A DNA stretch of 64,000 nt from RGIG3009 sp045541495 (GTDB taxonomy: Bacteria > Bacillota > Clostridia > Oscillospirales > Acutalibacteraceae): NCBI GenBank assembly GCA_045541495.1, contig JAZQJE010000044.1, positions 22,939 through 86,938 on the forward strand, read 5' to 3'. Every line of letters starts with the position of its first letter. Within the stretch, counting starts at the first letter, position 1. Made by a program: the position numbers and the translations under genes. Below, one piece after another: positions 41,274 through 49,769 of the stretch. The notes below the pieces were generated by a model, which saw nothing but the letters and a program-made list of their open reading frames with translations, made no database searches and was not told the DNA's origin.

Positions 41274-44200
41274 ATGTCTGTTTTTGATGCCGCCCTTGCC
41301 GCCTTACCGTCACTGGTTTCCACCGTGGCGGATCTGCGGCAACAACGGTCGCCCGTGATGCTAACGGGCCCCGGTCACATCCACAAAGTGCTGTTAACAC
41401 ACGCCTTGTGCGCCAAACTGGCGCGTCGGGCGTTATTTGTCGTGGCAGACGAAGCGGAAGCCACACGGGTGTGTGAAGATCTGGCGGCACTGGGCGTGGA
41501 AACCCTGTTTTTACCTGCCCGCGAACTGTCACTGCGCCGTGTAGAAACCGCCTCACGGGAATACGAACAAATGCGGTTGGCGGTGCTCACCCGCATGGCG
41601 CAAAACCATTATCAAGCGGTGGTGGCGGTAGCGGACGCGGTGACGGGTTATACCATCCCGCCCCAAACCTTACTATCCCGTACCTTACGGCTAACGGCAG
41701 GCGCGCCGTTGCCGGTACGCAACTTAGCGGCATTTTTGGCCGCCGCGGGATATGAACGGTGCGACCAGATCGAAGGCCCGGGCCAATTTGCCGTGCGGGG
41801 CGGCATCGTGGACGTTTATGCGGCGCAAAACGCGTCGCCTTTGCGGATCGAATTGTGGGGAGACACGGTGGATACCCTGTCCTACTTTGATCTGTTATCC
41901 CAACGACGCACCGATTCTCTCGACAAAGCGGATATACCTCCCGCCTGTGAGATCATGTATGACGATGCCGATCTGTTAGCAAATCGGATCGAACAACTGG
42001 CCAATTCCCTATCGGGAAAACGGGCAGCAGTGCGGGAAAATCTGTTGCACGACGTTGACCGTCTGCGGGGCGGCACCCGTCCCTCGTCGGTGGATAAATA
42101 TTTACCGCTCATCTATCCCGAACCTGCCACGGTATCGGACTATGCCAAAGACGCCTTGATCGTGGTATCCGAAACCTTAAAAGTCAAAGACCGCCTGCGT
42201 TCGGTGGATTGGCAGCTGCAGGAGGATATCAAGAGTTTACTGGAAGAAGATCAGTTGTGTTGGGAACTCTGCCGATACAGCGAAGATTTTGACGGGCTTG
42301 CCCGTTTGATCGCCCGCCACCCCTGTGTATTGATGGAAACTTTTTCCCGTTCTGCGGCGGGGATTGATATCGCGGCGTTATACAGCGTTACTTGCCGTCA
42401 ATTGCCCGTTTGGTCGGGTGGATTGGACTTGCTGTGCGAAGACCTAAACGACGCCTTGTCCCGTCACCTTGCCTGTGTGGTACTGGCGGGACGAGAAGAA
42501 AAGAATGCCGCGTTACTGGCAGACGACCTGCAAAAACGGGGGGTCCCCGCCCTGTATGCGCCGTCACCCGAAAAACCCGTGAAAGGGCAAGTGTTGGTGG
42601 TGTGCGGCGGCATTTCCGCCGGTGCGGAATTTCCCGAAACGGAAACGGTGTTTATCACCCACGGACGAGTAAATACTGTGCGTCGTAAACGGCGGTTGCG
42701 CCATACCGGCAGCGAAATTCACTCCTTGTCCGAACTCACCGTCGGCGATTATGTGGTCCACGCCGCCCACGGTATCGGGTTATACGAGGGAATTCGTCAA
42801 CTGGACGTACAAGGTGTGCGGAAAGATTATCTGCAACTGAAATACGACAAAGGGGATACCCTCTATGTCCCGGTCACCCAGTTGGATCTGGTATCCAAAT
42901 ACATCGGCACCAAGGACGATGTAAAAGTAAAACTGCACCGTTTGGGCGGGCAGGAATGGCAAAAAACCAAAACGCGGGTACGTTCCGCGGTAAAAGACAT
43001 CGCCAAAGAACTCATTCAGTTGTATTCTGCCCGCATGGCCACGGCGGGTTTTGCCTTTGACCCCGACAGCGAATGGCAATACGACTTTGAACGGCATTTT
43101 GAATATGAAGAAACCGAAGATCAACTGCGGTGTATCGACGAGATCAAAACCGATATGGAACGAGCCGTTCCCATGGACCGTTTACTATGCGGCGACGTGG
43201 GCTTCGGCAAGACCGAAGTGGCGTTACGGGCGGCCTTTAAGTGCGTATCCCAAAGCAAACAATGCGTGTTGCTGGTCCCTACCACCATTTTGGCCTTTCA
43301 GCATTACAATACCATTGTCAAACGGTTTGAGGGATTCCCCGTCACGGTGGAAATGCTCTCTCGTTTCCGTACTCCCCGCCAACAAACCAAGATCTTAAAC
43401 GATATGGCGGCAGGTCGTATCGATATTTTGGTGGGCACTCACCGCATGCTGTCCAAAGATGTCAAATTCCGCGATTTGGGATTGTTCATTGTGGACGAGG
43501 AGCAACGGTTTGGTGTGGCGCAAAAAGAGCGCATCAAAGAACTCGCCCCCAATGTGGACGTACTCACCTTGTCTGCAACGCCCATTCCCCGCACGCTGAA
43601 CATGGCCATGAGCGGGATTCGGGATATGTCCATCATCGAAGAAGCCCCCCAAGACCGCCGTCCCGTGCAAACCTATGTGTTGGAACACGATAACGGCTTG
43701 ATCGCCGACGCCATTCGGCGGGAACTGCGCCGCGGCGGACAGGTGTATTATATTCACAATCGGGTGGAAACCATCGAACGAGTGGCGGCGGGATTGCAAA
43801 TGCGCATCCCCGAAGCCCGTATTGCCTTTGCCCACGGAAAAATGAGTGAGGATGAAATGGCGGAGATCTGGCGGCAGGTCATCGACCATGAGGTGGATAT
43901 TTTGGTGTGCACCACCATTATCGAAACGGGTGTGGATGTGCCCAACGTAAACACGCTGATCATCGAAAATGCCGATCGCTTCGGCTTGTCCCAGTTGCAC
44001 CAGTTGCGGGGACGGGTGGGACGTTCTTCTCGCCGTGCTTTTGCCTATCTCACCTTTGTGCGGGGGAAAGTGCTCACCGATGTGGCGGCAAAACGGCTGG
44101 AAGCCATTCGGGAATTCACCGAATTCGGCGCAGGCTTTAAGATCGCCATGCGTGATATGGAGATCCGCGGCGCGGGCAACTTGTTGGGCGCGCAACAACA

Positions 44201-44726
44201 CGGTCATATGGAAGCGGTGGGATACGATATGTATCTTCGTCTGTTGGCCGATGCCGTCAACGAAGCCAAAGGCCAGACGGCGGCGCGGGAAGCGGAATGT
44301 TTGATCGATCTGCCTGTTTCCGCTCATATTCCCGAAAGTTATATTTCGGCCAACGCTCAACGGCTGGATATCTACCGCCGCATTGCGGATATCCGCACCG
44401 AAGAAGATTCCTTTGATGTATACGACGAACTCATTGACCGTTTTGGTGAACCGCCCGAAGCGGTACAAGGTCTTATTGACGTGGCGTTGCTCCGCAACAT
44501 GGCGGCGGCACAAGGGATCTATGAAGTGAAACAAAGCGGCGATACCTTGCTTCTGTATCAGCGCACATTGGATCTGGACATGGGTTCCCGCCTGTCGGCG
44601 GCATTGCCGGGACGAGTGATGATCAGCGCGGGGTCCAAACCGTATTTGGCCGTCAAGGGCAAAGTGGGGCTCACGGTGTTGGATGTTCTCCGCGAAGCCA
44701 TGCAAGCCGCCGCTAAAAACGAGTAA
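41274..44726 (+). CDS. mfd: Transcription-repair coupling factor Mfd
   Basis: 1150 aa, full length. UvrB-homology region at the N-terminus (QFAVRGGIVDVY), RNA polymerase-interacting domain near residue 490 (GDYVVHAAHGIGLYEG), superfamily 2 helicase with Walker A LLCGDVGFGKTEVALRAAF, DEEQRFG box, and motif VI region QLHQLRGRVGRSSR; C-terminal TRCF domain. It removes stalled RNA polymerase and recruits UvrA. Confidence 0.97.
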   Translation: MSVFDAALAALPSLVSTVADLRQQRSPVMLTGPGHIHKVLLTHALCAKLARRALFVVADEAEATRVCEDLAALGVETLFLPARELSLRRVETASREYEQMRLAVLTRMAQNHYQAVVAVADAVTGYTIPPQTLLSRTLRLTAGAPLPVRNLAAFLAAAGYERCDQIEGPGQFAVRGGIVDVYAAQNASPLRIELWGDTVDTLSYFDLLSQRRTDSLDKADIPPACEIMYDDADLLANRIEQLANSLSGKRAAVRENLLHDVDRLRGGTRPSSVDKYLPLIYPEPATVSDYAKDALIVVSETLKVKDRLRSVDWQLQEDIKSLLEEDQLCWELCRYSEDFDGLARLIARHPCVLMETFSRSAAGIDIAALYSVTCRQLPVWSGGLDLLCEDLNDALSRHLACVVLAGREEKNAALLADDLQKRGVPALYAPSPEKPVKGQVLVVCGGISAGAEFPETETVFITHGRVNTVRRKRRLRHTGSEIHSLSELTVGDYVVHAAHGIGLYEGIRQLDVQGVRKDYLQLKYDKGDTLYVPVTQLDLVSKYIGTKDDVKVKLHRLGGQEWQKTKTRVRSAVKDIAKELIQLYSARMATAGFAFDPDSEWQYDFERHFEYEETEDQLRCIDEIKTDMERAVPMDRLLCGDVGFGKTEVALRAAFKCVSQSKQCVLLVPTTILAFQHYNTIVKRFEGFPVTVEMLSRFRTPRQQTKILNDMAAGRIDILVGTHRMLSKDVKFRDLGLFIVDEEQRFGVAQKERIKELAPNVDVLTLSATPIPRTLNMAMSGIRDMSIIEEAPQDRRPVQTYVLEHDNGLIADAIRRELRRGGQVYYIHNRVETIERVAAGLQMRIPEARIAFAHGKMSEDEMAEIWRQVIDHEVDILVCTTIIETGVDVPNVNTLIIENADRFGLSQLHQLRGRVGRSSRRAFAYLTFVRGKVLTDVAAKRLEAIREFTEFGAGFKIAMRDMEIRGAGNLLGAQQHGHMEAVGYDMYLRLLADAVNEAKGQTAAREAECLIDLPVSAHIPESYISANAQRLDIYRRIADIRTEEDSFDVYDELIDRFGEPPEAVQGLIDVALLRNMAAAQGIYEVKQSGDTLLLYQRTLDLDMGSRLSAALPGRVMISAGSKPYLAVKGKVGLTVLDVLREAMQAAAKNE

Positions 44727-44732
44727 TTCTTC

Positions 44733-44757
44733 ACCTCCCCTTATGCAAAGGGGAGGT
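44733..44757 (+). terminator. Terminator of pth-mfd
   Basis: A 10-bp stem ACCTCCCCTT/AAGGGGAGGT followed by AGTTTTATT. Confidence 0.8.
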
Positions 44758-44775
44758 AGTTTTATTGGTACACCA

Positions 44776-44816
44776 AAAAGAACAGACGGACATTATCAAT
44801 GTCCGTCTGTTCTTTT
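44776..44816 (-). terminator. Terminator of galU
   Basis: A 19-bp perfect stem (AAAAGAACAGACGGACATT and complement) with a 3-nt loop, downstream of the minus-strand galU; A/T runs on both sides. Confidence 0.85.
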
Positions 44817-44842
44817 GCGTTGATAATCGAAGAGCGTGGATT

Positions 44843-45715
44843 TTATAACGTTTTCACCAATTCTTTTAAATAAGCGGCGAAGTCGGTGCCCACTTCGGGG
44901 TGTTTCAGTGCTACCTCACAGGTGGCTTGCAAAATACCCAACTTATTGCCCATATCGTAGCGAATACCCGTGAAATCCACACCCGTCATACCGGCCCGCC
45001 GTGCCAAGGTACACATAGCATCGGTGAGTTGGATCTCGCCGCCTGCACCGGGGGCGGTGTTTTCCAAGATCTCAAAGATCGAGGGGGGCAGTACGCAACG
45101 ACCTAAAATGGAATACAACGACAGGATACGGTCTACAGTGGGTTTTTCCACCATATCAGTCACTTTGTACAAGTTATCGTGGAGAGGGGATACCGCCAAC
45201 GAGGAGTATTTTTGGATCTGTTCCTTAGTCACTTCTTTGATCCCCACGACACCCAACCCGAACTCTTCATAGGCGCGGCATAACTGACCGCAAGCGGGAT
45301 CGTCGCCGATGATCACGTCGTCGCCGTACAACACGGCAAAGGGCTCGTCCCCCACAAAGGAACGGGCGCAACTGATGGCGTGCCCCAATCCCTTGGTCTC
45401 TTTTTGGCGGATAAAGGTGATATTGGCCAGATTATTGATCCGTTGCAGTTCGTTCAGCTCTTCAAAACGGCCGCCCGCTTCCAACCGTTGTTCCAATTCG
45501 ATATTGTGGTCGAAATGGTCCTCAATGATCCCTTTTCCGCGGTTGGTGATAATGAGAATATCGGTGATACCCGCGATCACCGCTTCTTCCACAATGTATT
45601 GGATAGCGGGTTTATCTACAATGGGTAACATTTCTTTGGGCATGGCTTTGGATGCGGGGAGTACACGGGTACCCAGTCCTGCTGCGGGAATGACCGCTTT
45701 GCGGATTTTTGCCAC
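44843..45715 (-). CDS. galU: UTP-glucose-1-phosphate uridylyltransferase
   Basis: 290 aa. Nucleotidyltransferase motif AVIPAAGLGTRVLPASKAMPKEMLPIVDKPAIQYIVEEA, GLGHAISCARSFVGDEPFAVLYGDDVI and VEKPTVDRILS match GalU. It forms UDP-glucose for glycolipid and polysaccharide synthesis. It follows the RING/zinc-ribbon membrane protein gene by 12 nt on the minus strand, probably in one transcript. Confidence 0.96.
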   Translation of the reverse strand: MAKIRKAVIPAAGLGTRVLPASKAMPKEMLPIVDKPAIQYIVEEAVIAGITDILIITNRGKGIIEDHFDHNIELEQRLEAGGRFEELNELQRINNLANITFIRQKETKGLGHAISCARSFVGDEPFAVLYGDDVIIGDDPACGQLCRAYEEFGLGVVGIKEVTKEQIQKYSSLAVSPLHDNLYKVTDMVEKPTVDRILSLYSILGRCVLPPSIFEILENTAPGAGGEIQLTDAMCTLARRAGMTGVDFTGIRYDMGNKLGILQATCEVALKHPEVGTDFAAYLKELVKTL

Positions 45716-45727
45716 TGTAACTCCTCC

Positions 45728-46681
45728 TTACAAGGTAAACAATAACATAACGTATTGGGCGAAAACCAACACCAAACTGGGAAGCATGGCCATCGCAAAC
45801 GATACGCCGCCGGTGTTTAAGAAACTTTGATTGTATTGCAGGTCGGGATCGTTTTGTAATTTTCGCGCTTTGTTTAAGACGTTTTGCATATAGATCCAGT
45901 TGCCGTACAGGCCCAAGATCACTTGTACCGCCAACATGACCACAGACGTGATCATCAAGATCAAATATAAAAACCGCGCGTTTTCCGGCATGGTGAACGT
46001 GGAGGGGAGCTGTGCAAATTGTTCGAACTGCACCATCAACGGCTCATAGGCTTTGGTATAGAAAAAGTCGATGACCGTGAGGAACGCAAAACACAGCCAA
46101 CCCCACAACAGGTTTTTACGGTATAACAGCCATGTGTGTCCTAACAAAAACGCCGACCAGTTCCACGAGGTTTTTTTGCCGGTACGGCTCATTTTGACAA
46201 ACCGTGGCAGGTAATATGCCGAATTTTGACCCAACACCGCCACGATGGTCTCCACGGAAACACCGTCGATCTCTTCCGTGCGGGGAATCCCGCCGAAAGG
46301 ATCGTGACGAGAAGCGGGAAACGGCGAATAAGGGGTATTGGTGGGCGGTGTATATTGATTCACGCGAGGGGGTGTGGGTTGCGGGAATGTCCACGGTTCG
46401 CTGTCCATCTCCCGCCCGCAGTGAGAACAAAACTCCGCAAATTCGGGGTTCTCTTTGCCGCAATTGGGGCACTTGCGGGTCGGCGCGGCGGGAGCGGGTT
46501 GAGAGTCGGTTTTCGCCCACTGTTGATCGGTGCCGTGAGTATTTGCAAAATGGCAATGACCTTCTTGTTTCCAACAGTCACGATGATGGGGTGCACCGCA
46601 TTCGGGGCAGGTGACGATATCGTCGGTTTCGCCGAAATGCTGACCGCAAACGGGACAGGATTGCCCTTCGTAAAAGAACAT
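45728..46681 (-). CDS. RING-like/zinc-ribbon membrane protein with DUF2628-type domain
   Basis: 317 aa. N-terminal RING-like zinc module (CPVCGQHFGETDDIVTCPECGAPHHRDCWKQEGHC), then a double-CxxC ribbon (CPNCGKENPEFAEFCSHCG), a Pro-rich linker, and a membrane region with SWNWSAFLLGHTWLLYRKNLLWG, the signature of DUF2628-like proteins, and two or three further helices. Similar proteins are frequent in Clostridia with unknown function. A cytoplasmic sensor tied to the membrane is a guess. Confidence 0.82.
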   Translation of the reverse strand: MFFYEGQSCPVCGQHFGETDDIVTCPECGAPHHRDCWKQEGHCHFANTHGTDQQWAKTDSQPAPAAPTRKCPNCGKENPEFAEFCSHCGREMDSEPWTFPQPTPPRVNQYTPPTNTPYSPFPASRHDPFGGIPRTEEIDGVSVETIVAVLGQNSAYYLPRFVKMSRTGKKTSWNWSAFLLGHTWLLYRKNLLWGWLCFAFLTVIDFFYTKAYEPLMVQFEQFAQLPSTFTMPENARFLYLILMITSVVMLAVQVILGLYGNWIYMQNVLNKARKLQNDPDLQYNQSFLNTGGVSFAMAMLPSLVLVFAQYVMLLFTL

Positions 46682-46717
46682 AGACTCACACTTTCTGAAA
46701 AAGATAGGGACAAGATG

Positions 46718-46746
46718 ATTGTAGCGTGTTCAAGCGCAACTTTCAA
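46718..46746 (-). promoter_or_regulatory. Promoter ahead of the RING-like gene and galU
   Basis: On the minus strand TTGAAA, 17-nt spacer, TACAAT, about 36 nt before the start codon. Confidence 0.6.
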
Positions 46747-46786
46747 CAATTTTGGCTATCGTTTATAAAAAGTTAAAACTTAAAGA

Positions 46787-47515
46787 TCAATCCACCGCTT
46801 CCACCGATTGTAAGGTGAGCGATCCGTCGTCGTTGCGTGCCACGGTGTATTGCTGGGTGTATTTGCCCATGTTGAACGTGGGTGGGATGGTGTGCCCTTT
46901 TTCGTCCACTTGTACGTCCCCGTTGGCTACATACGTCACTTGAACACGATAGGTATCTTTCGAACGGCGAATGGCACCCAATACGGGGGTGTACCCCGAT
47001 GTGGTGATGGACAGCGGCACGTAATACTGCTGCTCGTCCTCGTTATATTCCACTTCACCCACGGTTTTGTGGGTCAGTGTCACTTCGCCGAATAGGTAGG
47101 TGAAGGAGTCGGCGATCACCGTTTGAGGGATCTTCATGCGCCAACCGGTACCATCCAACGTATAGATGCAGGAATTGTCTTTTTCCCGTAATTGACGAAT
47201 ACGTTCCGCCTCGGTCACTCGATAAACGGCGGACAATAATAAGGTATCCTGTTCGCCCGCGGCACCCTCCTCGAAGTTGGAGGGGCAGAACTGCATCACG
47301 GGATCTAAGAAAGTGTACAGTTCTTCGCGGAGAGGGGTGTCATCGCTCCACTTGGCAATGAGGCGGATACCGCCGCTGATGACGCTGATGACGCCGATGC
47401 AGGCGAATGCCAACACCAAAAAACCGAGAGGGGCGGCATAGCGCACCCGCCCCCGTTTCTTTTTAGGGGTAGGGTTGGTGGGTTCGGTTACTGTGTGAAG
47501 GTTTTGTTCACTCAT
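46787..47515 (-). CDS. Single-span membrane protein of unknown function
   Basis: 242 aa. A basic cytoplasmic start (PTPKKKRGRVRY), one transmembrane helix (about residues 27-50), then a predicted extracytoplasmic domain of about 190 residues with mixed beta character. The segment GWRMKIPQTVIADSFTYLFGEVTLTHKTVGEVEYNEDEQQYYVPL is notable but not recognised. It lies 22 nt after truB on the same strand, so it may be the last gene of the translation operon. Function unknown. Confidence 0.75.
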   Translation of the reverse strand: MSEQNLHTVTEPTNPTPKKKRGRVRYAAPLGFLVLAFACIGVISVISGGIRLIAKWSDDTPLREELYTFLDPVMQFCPSNFEEGAAGEQDTLLLSAVYRVTEAERIRQLREKDNSCIYTLDGTGWRMKIPQTVIADSFTYLFGEVTLTHKTVGEVEYNEDEQQYYVPLSITTSGYTPVLGAIRRSKDTYRVQVTYVANGDVQVDEKGHTIPPTFNMGKYTQQYTVARNDDGSLTLQSVEAVD

Positions 47516-47536
47516 GATCCGTTCCTCCTTTGTTAG

Positions 47537-48415
47537 TTAAAACAACCGTAAAATACATAGTTCGGATCCTTCGGGCCTTCCCAATCCCAAAAAAGCGCCG
47601 TTCGCCCCGTATACACGGGTGATATCCGTGACAGGGCGGGGCAACCGCTCCAAAGACAGCGCACCGCCGTTAGCAAAACGGGTAGCCTGGGGAGCGGTAA
47701 CGGTGAGGGAAGGATATCCCGAAAACACAAAATCAGTGGGAAGTAAACGGGCGGAAAGGATGTTTTCCGTCGCTAATGTGCGGCAATCGTCGGGCGTTAG
47801 GCTATCAGCAAGGGAAAACCCCGCCGCCGCGGTGCGTCGCAATGCCGTCATAACGGCGCCGCACCCCAGCGTTTGCCCCAGATCGTCGCATAATGACCGA
47901 ATATAGGTCCCTGCAGAACAGGCACAGGTAAGGGTGAGAACACCGCTTTGTTCGTCGTAGTTGTCGATCTCCAACGAATGGATTGTGACGGGGCGGGGTT
48001 GCCGTTCCACCTCAATGCCTTTGCGCGCCAATTCGTATAACCGAACCCCCTCCCGCTTGAGAGCGGAGGTCATGGGCGGGATCTGCAAAATCGAGCCGCG
48101 AAACGCGGGCAGCGCCGCTTCCACGGCGGCACGGGAGGGGATGGGCTGATGGGTGGGTACGACCGTCCCCCACATATCCAGGGTGTCACTGCGACTGCCG
48201 AATTGCAAGGAGGCCGTATAGGTCTTATCGTGACAGGGTAACAGCGGAACGGCACGGGTGGCTTTCCCAAAAAACAAGGGAAGGACCCCCGTTGCCATGG
48301 GATCCAGCGTTCCCGCGTGTCCCACCTTTTTTTCGCCTGTCAGCCGACGCAACAACGCGCAAGCGGCAAAGGAAGTCATATTTTGAGGTTTATCCAAACA
48401 CAAAATGCCGTCCAT
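47537..48415 (-). CDS. truB: tRNA pseudouridine-55 synthase
   Basis: 292 aa. GILCLDKPQNMTSFAACALLRRLTGEKKVGHAGTLDPMATGVLPLFFGKATR contains the catalytic Asp motif; GTYIRSLCDDLGQTLGCGA is the second signature. It modifies U55 of tRNAs. The operon position after rbfA and nrnA is standard; the usual ribF gene does not follow. Confidence 0.96.
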   Translation of the reverse strand: MDGILCLDKPQNMTSFAACALLRRLTGEKKVGHAGTLDPMATGVLPLFFGKATRAVPLLPCHDKTYTASLQFGSRSDTLDMWGTVVPTHQPIPSRAAVEAALPAFRGSILQIPPMTSALKREGVRLYELARKGIEVERQPRPVTIHSLEIDNYDEQSGVLTLTCACSAGTYIRSLCDDLGQTLGCGAVMTALRRTAAAGFSLADSLTPDDCRTLATENILSARLLPTDFVFSGYPSLTVTAPQATRFANGGALSLERLPRPVTDITRVYGANGAFLGLGRPEGSELCILRLF

Positions 48416-48424
48416 AAGCGCCTC

Positions 48425-49390
48425 TTATTCCGTAATGCGGGGGACGGCCTTGGTAATGGCTTCCAACAATTGGCGGATCGCGTCTTCTGCCGTACCCGAC
48501 AGGGTACAACCGGCGGCACGGGCGTGACCGCCGCCACCCAGTAATCCGCAGATGTGCGAAGCGTCGGCGTGGTTGCCGGTACGGGCGCTGACTTTATAGT
48601 TGCCGTCGGCTTTTTGGCGCAGGGTCAGGCCTACCCACACGCCGTCGATCTGGCGGGGCAGAGGGGACAACCCTTCCATGTCGTTTTCCGTGGCACCGCT
48701 TTGAGCCATCATCTCTTCGGTGATGACCATGGCGGCTACACGGCCGTTGTAATAATATCGAATGGATTGCAACGCCGCCTGTTCCAACACCAACCGCGCG
48801 CGGGATTTGATATCAAACATGGCGCGGTTGATACTTTCCGCGTGAGCGCCCACTTCCAACAATTGAGCCGCCATGCGGTGGGTGAGAGGGGTCACGTTGC
48901 TGTATTTGAAACAACCCGTATCGGTGGCAATACCCGTATACAGGCAATCCGCCATAGGTACATCCAATACCACACCCATGGCTTCAATAATCTGAAGCAT
49001 TACCATGGCGGTGGCACCGTAATCGGCGGCCAATAATAAGTGTTTTTCAAAATCCCGATGAGAGGCGTGGTGGTCGATGCACAGATCTACACGATCCGCC
49101 AGAGGAAACAACCGTTCCCCCAACAAAGCGGCATCCGCCACGTCTACCGCGCAGATAAAGGACGGCTCAAACTCCTGATCGGGAAGATCCGCCATCATAT
49201 ATTCGTATTTTTCGGGAATGGGATCGTTGCACAGCACCTGCGCCTGTTTGCCGAGATGGCGGAGGGCGCGGCACAAGGCAAATCCCGTACCGAGGGTATC
49301 CCCATCGGGAAATTGATGGGTCAAGATCCAAACGCGATCGGCGGCGGTCAATTGTGCCGCCGCTGACCCTACGGTCAAGTGTTTACTCAT
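48425..49390 (-). CDS. nrnA: DHH/DHHA1 phosphoesterase, NrnA-type oligoribonuclease
   Basis: 321 aa. DHH motifs HQFPDGDTLGTGFALCRAL, FICAVDVADAAL, DLCIDHHASHRDFEKH, and C-terminal DHHA1 GLLGGGGHARAAGCTL. It degrades nanoRNAs and dephosphorylates pAp in relatives; pGpG/pApA cleavage is also known for some. Overlaps rbfA by 8 nt; this gene order is common in Firmicutes. Confidence 0.92.
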   Translation of the reverse strand: MSKHLTVGSAAAQLTAADRVWILTHQFPDGDTLGTGFALCRALRHLGKQAQVLCNDPIPEKYEYMMADLPDQEFEPSFICAVDVADAALLGERLFPLADRVDLCIDHHASHRDFEKHLLLAADYGATAMVMLQIIEAMGVVLDVPMADCLYTGIATDTGCFKYSNVTPLTHRMAAQLLEVGAHAESINRAMFDIKSRARLVLEQAALQSIRYYYNGRVAAMVITEEMMAQSGATENDMEGLSPLPRQIDGVWVGLTLRQKADGNYKVSARTGNHADASHICGLLGGGGHARAAGCTLSGTAEDAIRQLLEAITKAVPRITE

Positions 49391-49754
49391 GATTCGGTTC
49401 TTCCTTTTCCCCGTCTTTCACCAATTCGCTGAGGGTTTGGGCAATACGGGCGCTGTAAGCAATGGAATCGTCTGCCACAAATTGCAATTCGGGCACGTGG
49501 CGCAACCGCAGGGCGTTGCCCAGTTCCCGCCGCATATATCCCGCCGCGGATTTTAAGCCTTTCACCGCTTCTTTGGCGGCTTCGGCTCCTTCCATGGCGC
49601 TGACATATACCGTGGCATAGGACAGATCGCGGGTGACCTCTACACGGACGATGCTGATCAGTCCGGTCACGCGGGGATCCTTCACGGTGCGCAGGATGGC
49701 GGTCAATTCCCGCATGATATCCTCGCCGGTACGGTCCATACGATAGCTGGACAT
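49383..49754 (-). CDS. rbfA: Ribosome-binding factor A
   Basis: 123 aa. RTGEDIMRELTAILRTVKDPRVTGLISIVRVEVTRDLSYATVYVSAMEG and YMRRELGNALRLRHVPELQFVADDSI are the KH-like RbfA pattern. It helps mature the 30S subunit. 15 nt downstream of infB. Confidence 0.95.
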   Translation of the reverse strand: MSSYRMDRTGEDIMRELTAILRTVKDPRVTGLISIVRVEVTRDLSYATVYVSAMEGAEAAKEAVKGLKSAAGYMRRELGNALRLRHVPELQFVADDSIAYSARIAQTLSELVKDGEKEEPNHE

Positions 49755-49769
49755 TTCGCATTACTCCTT

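Noticed and set aside
43395..44705. 436-residue minus-strand frame
   Set aside because: Antisense shadow within mfd.
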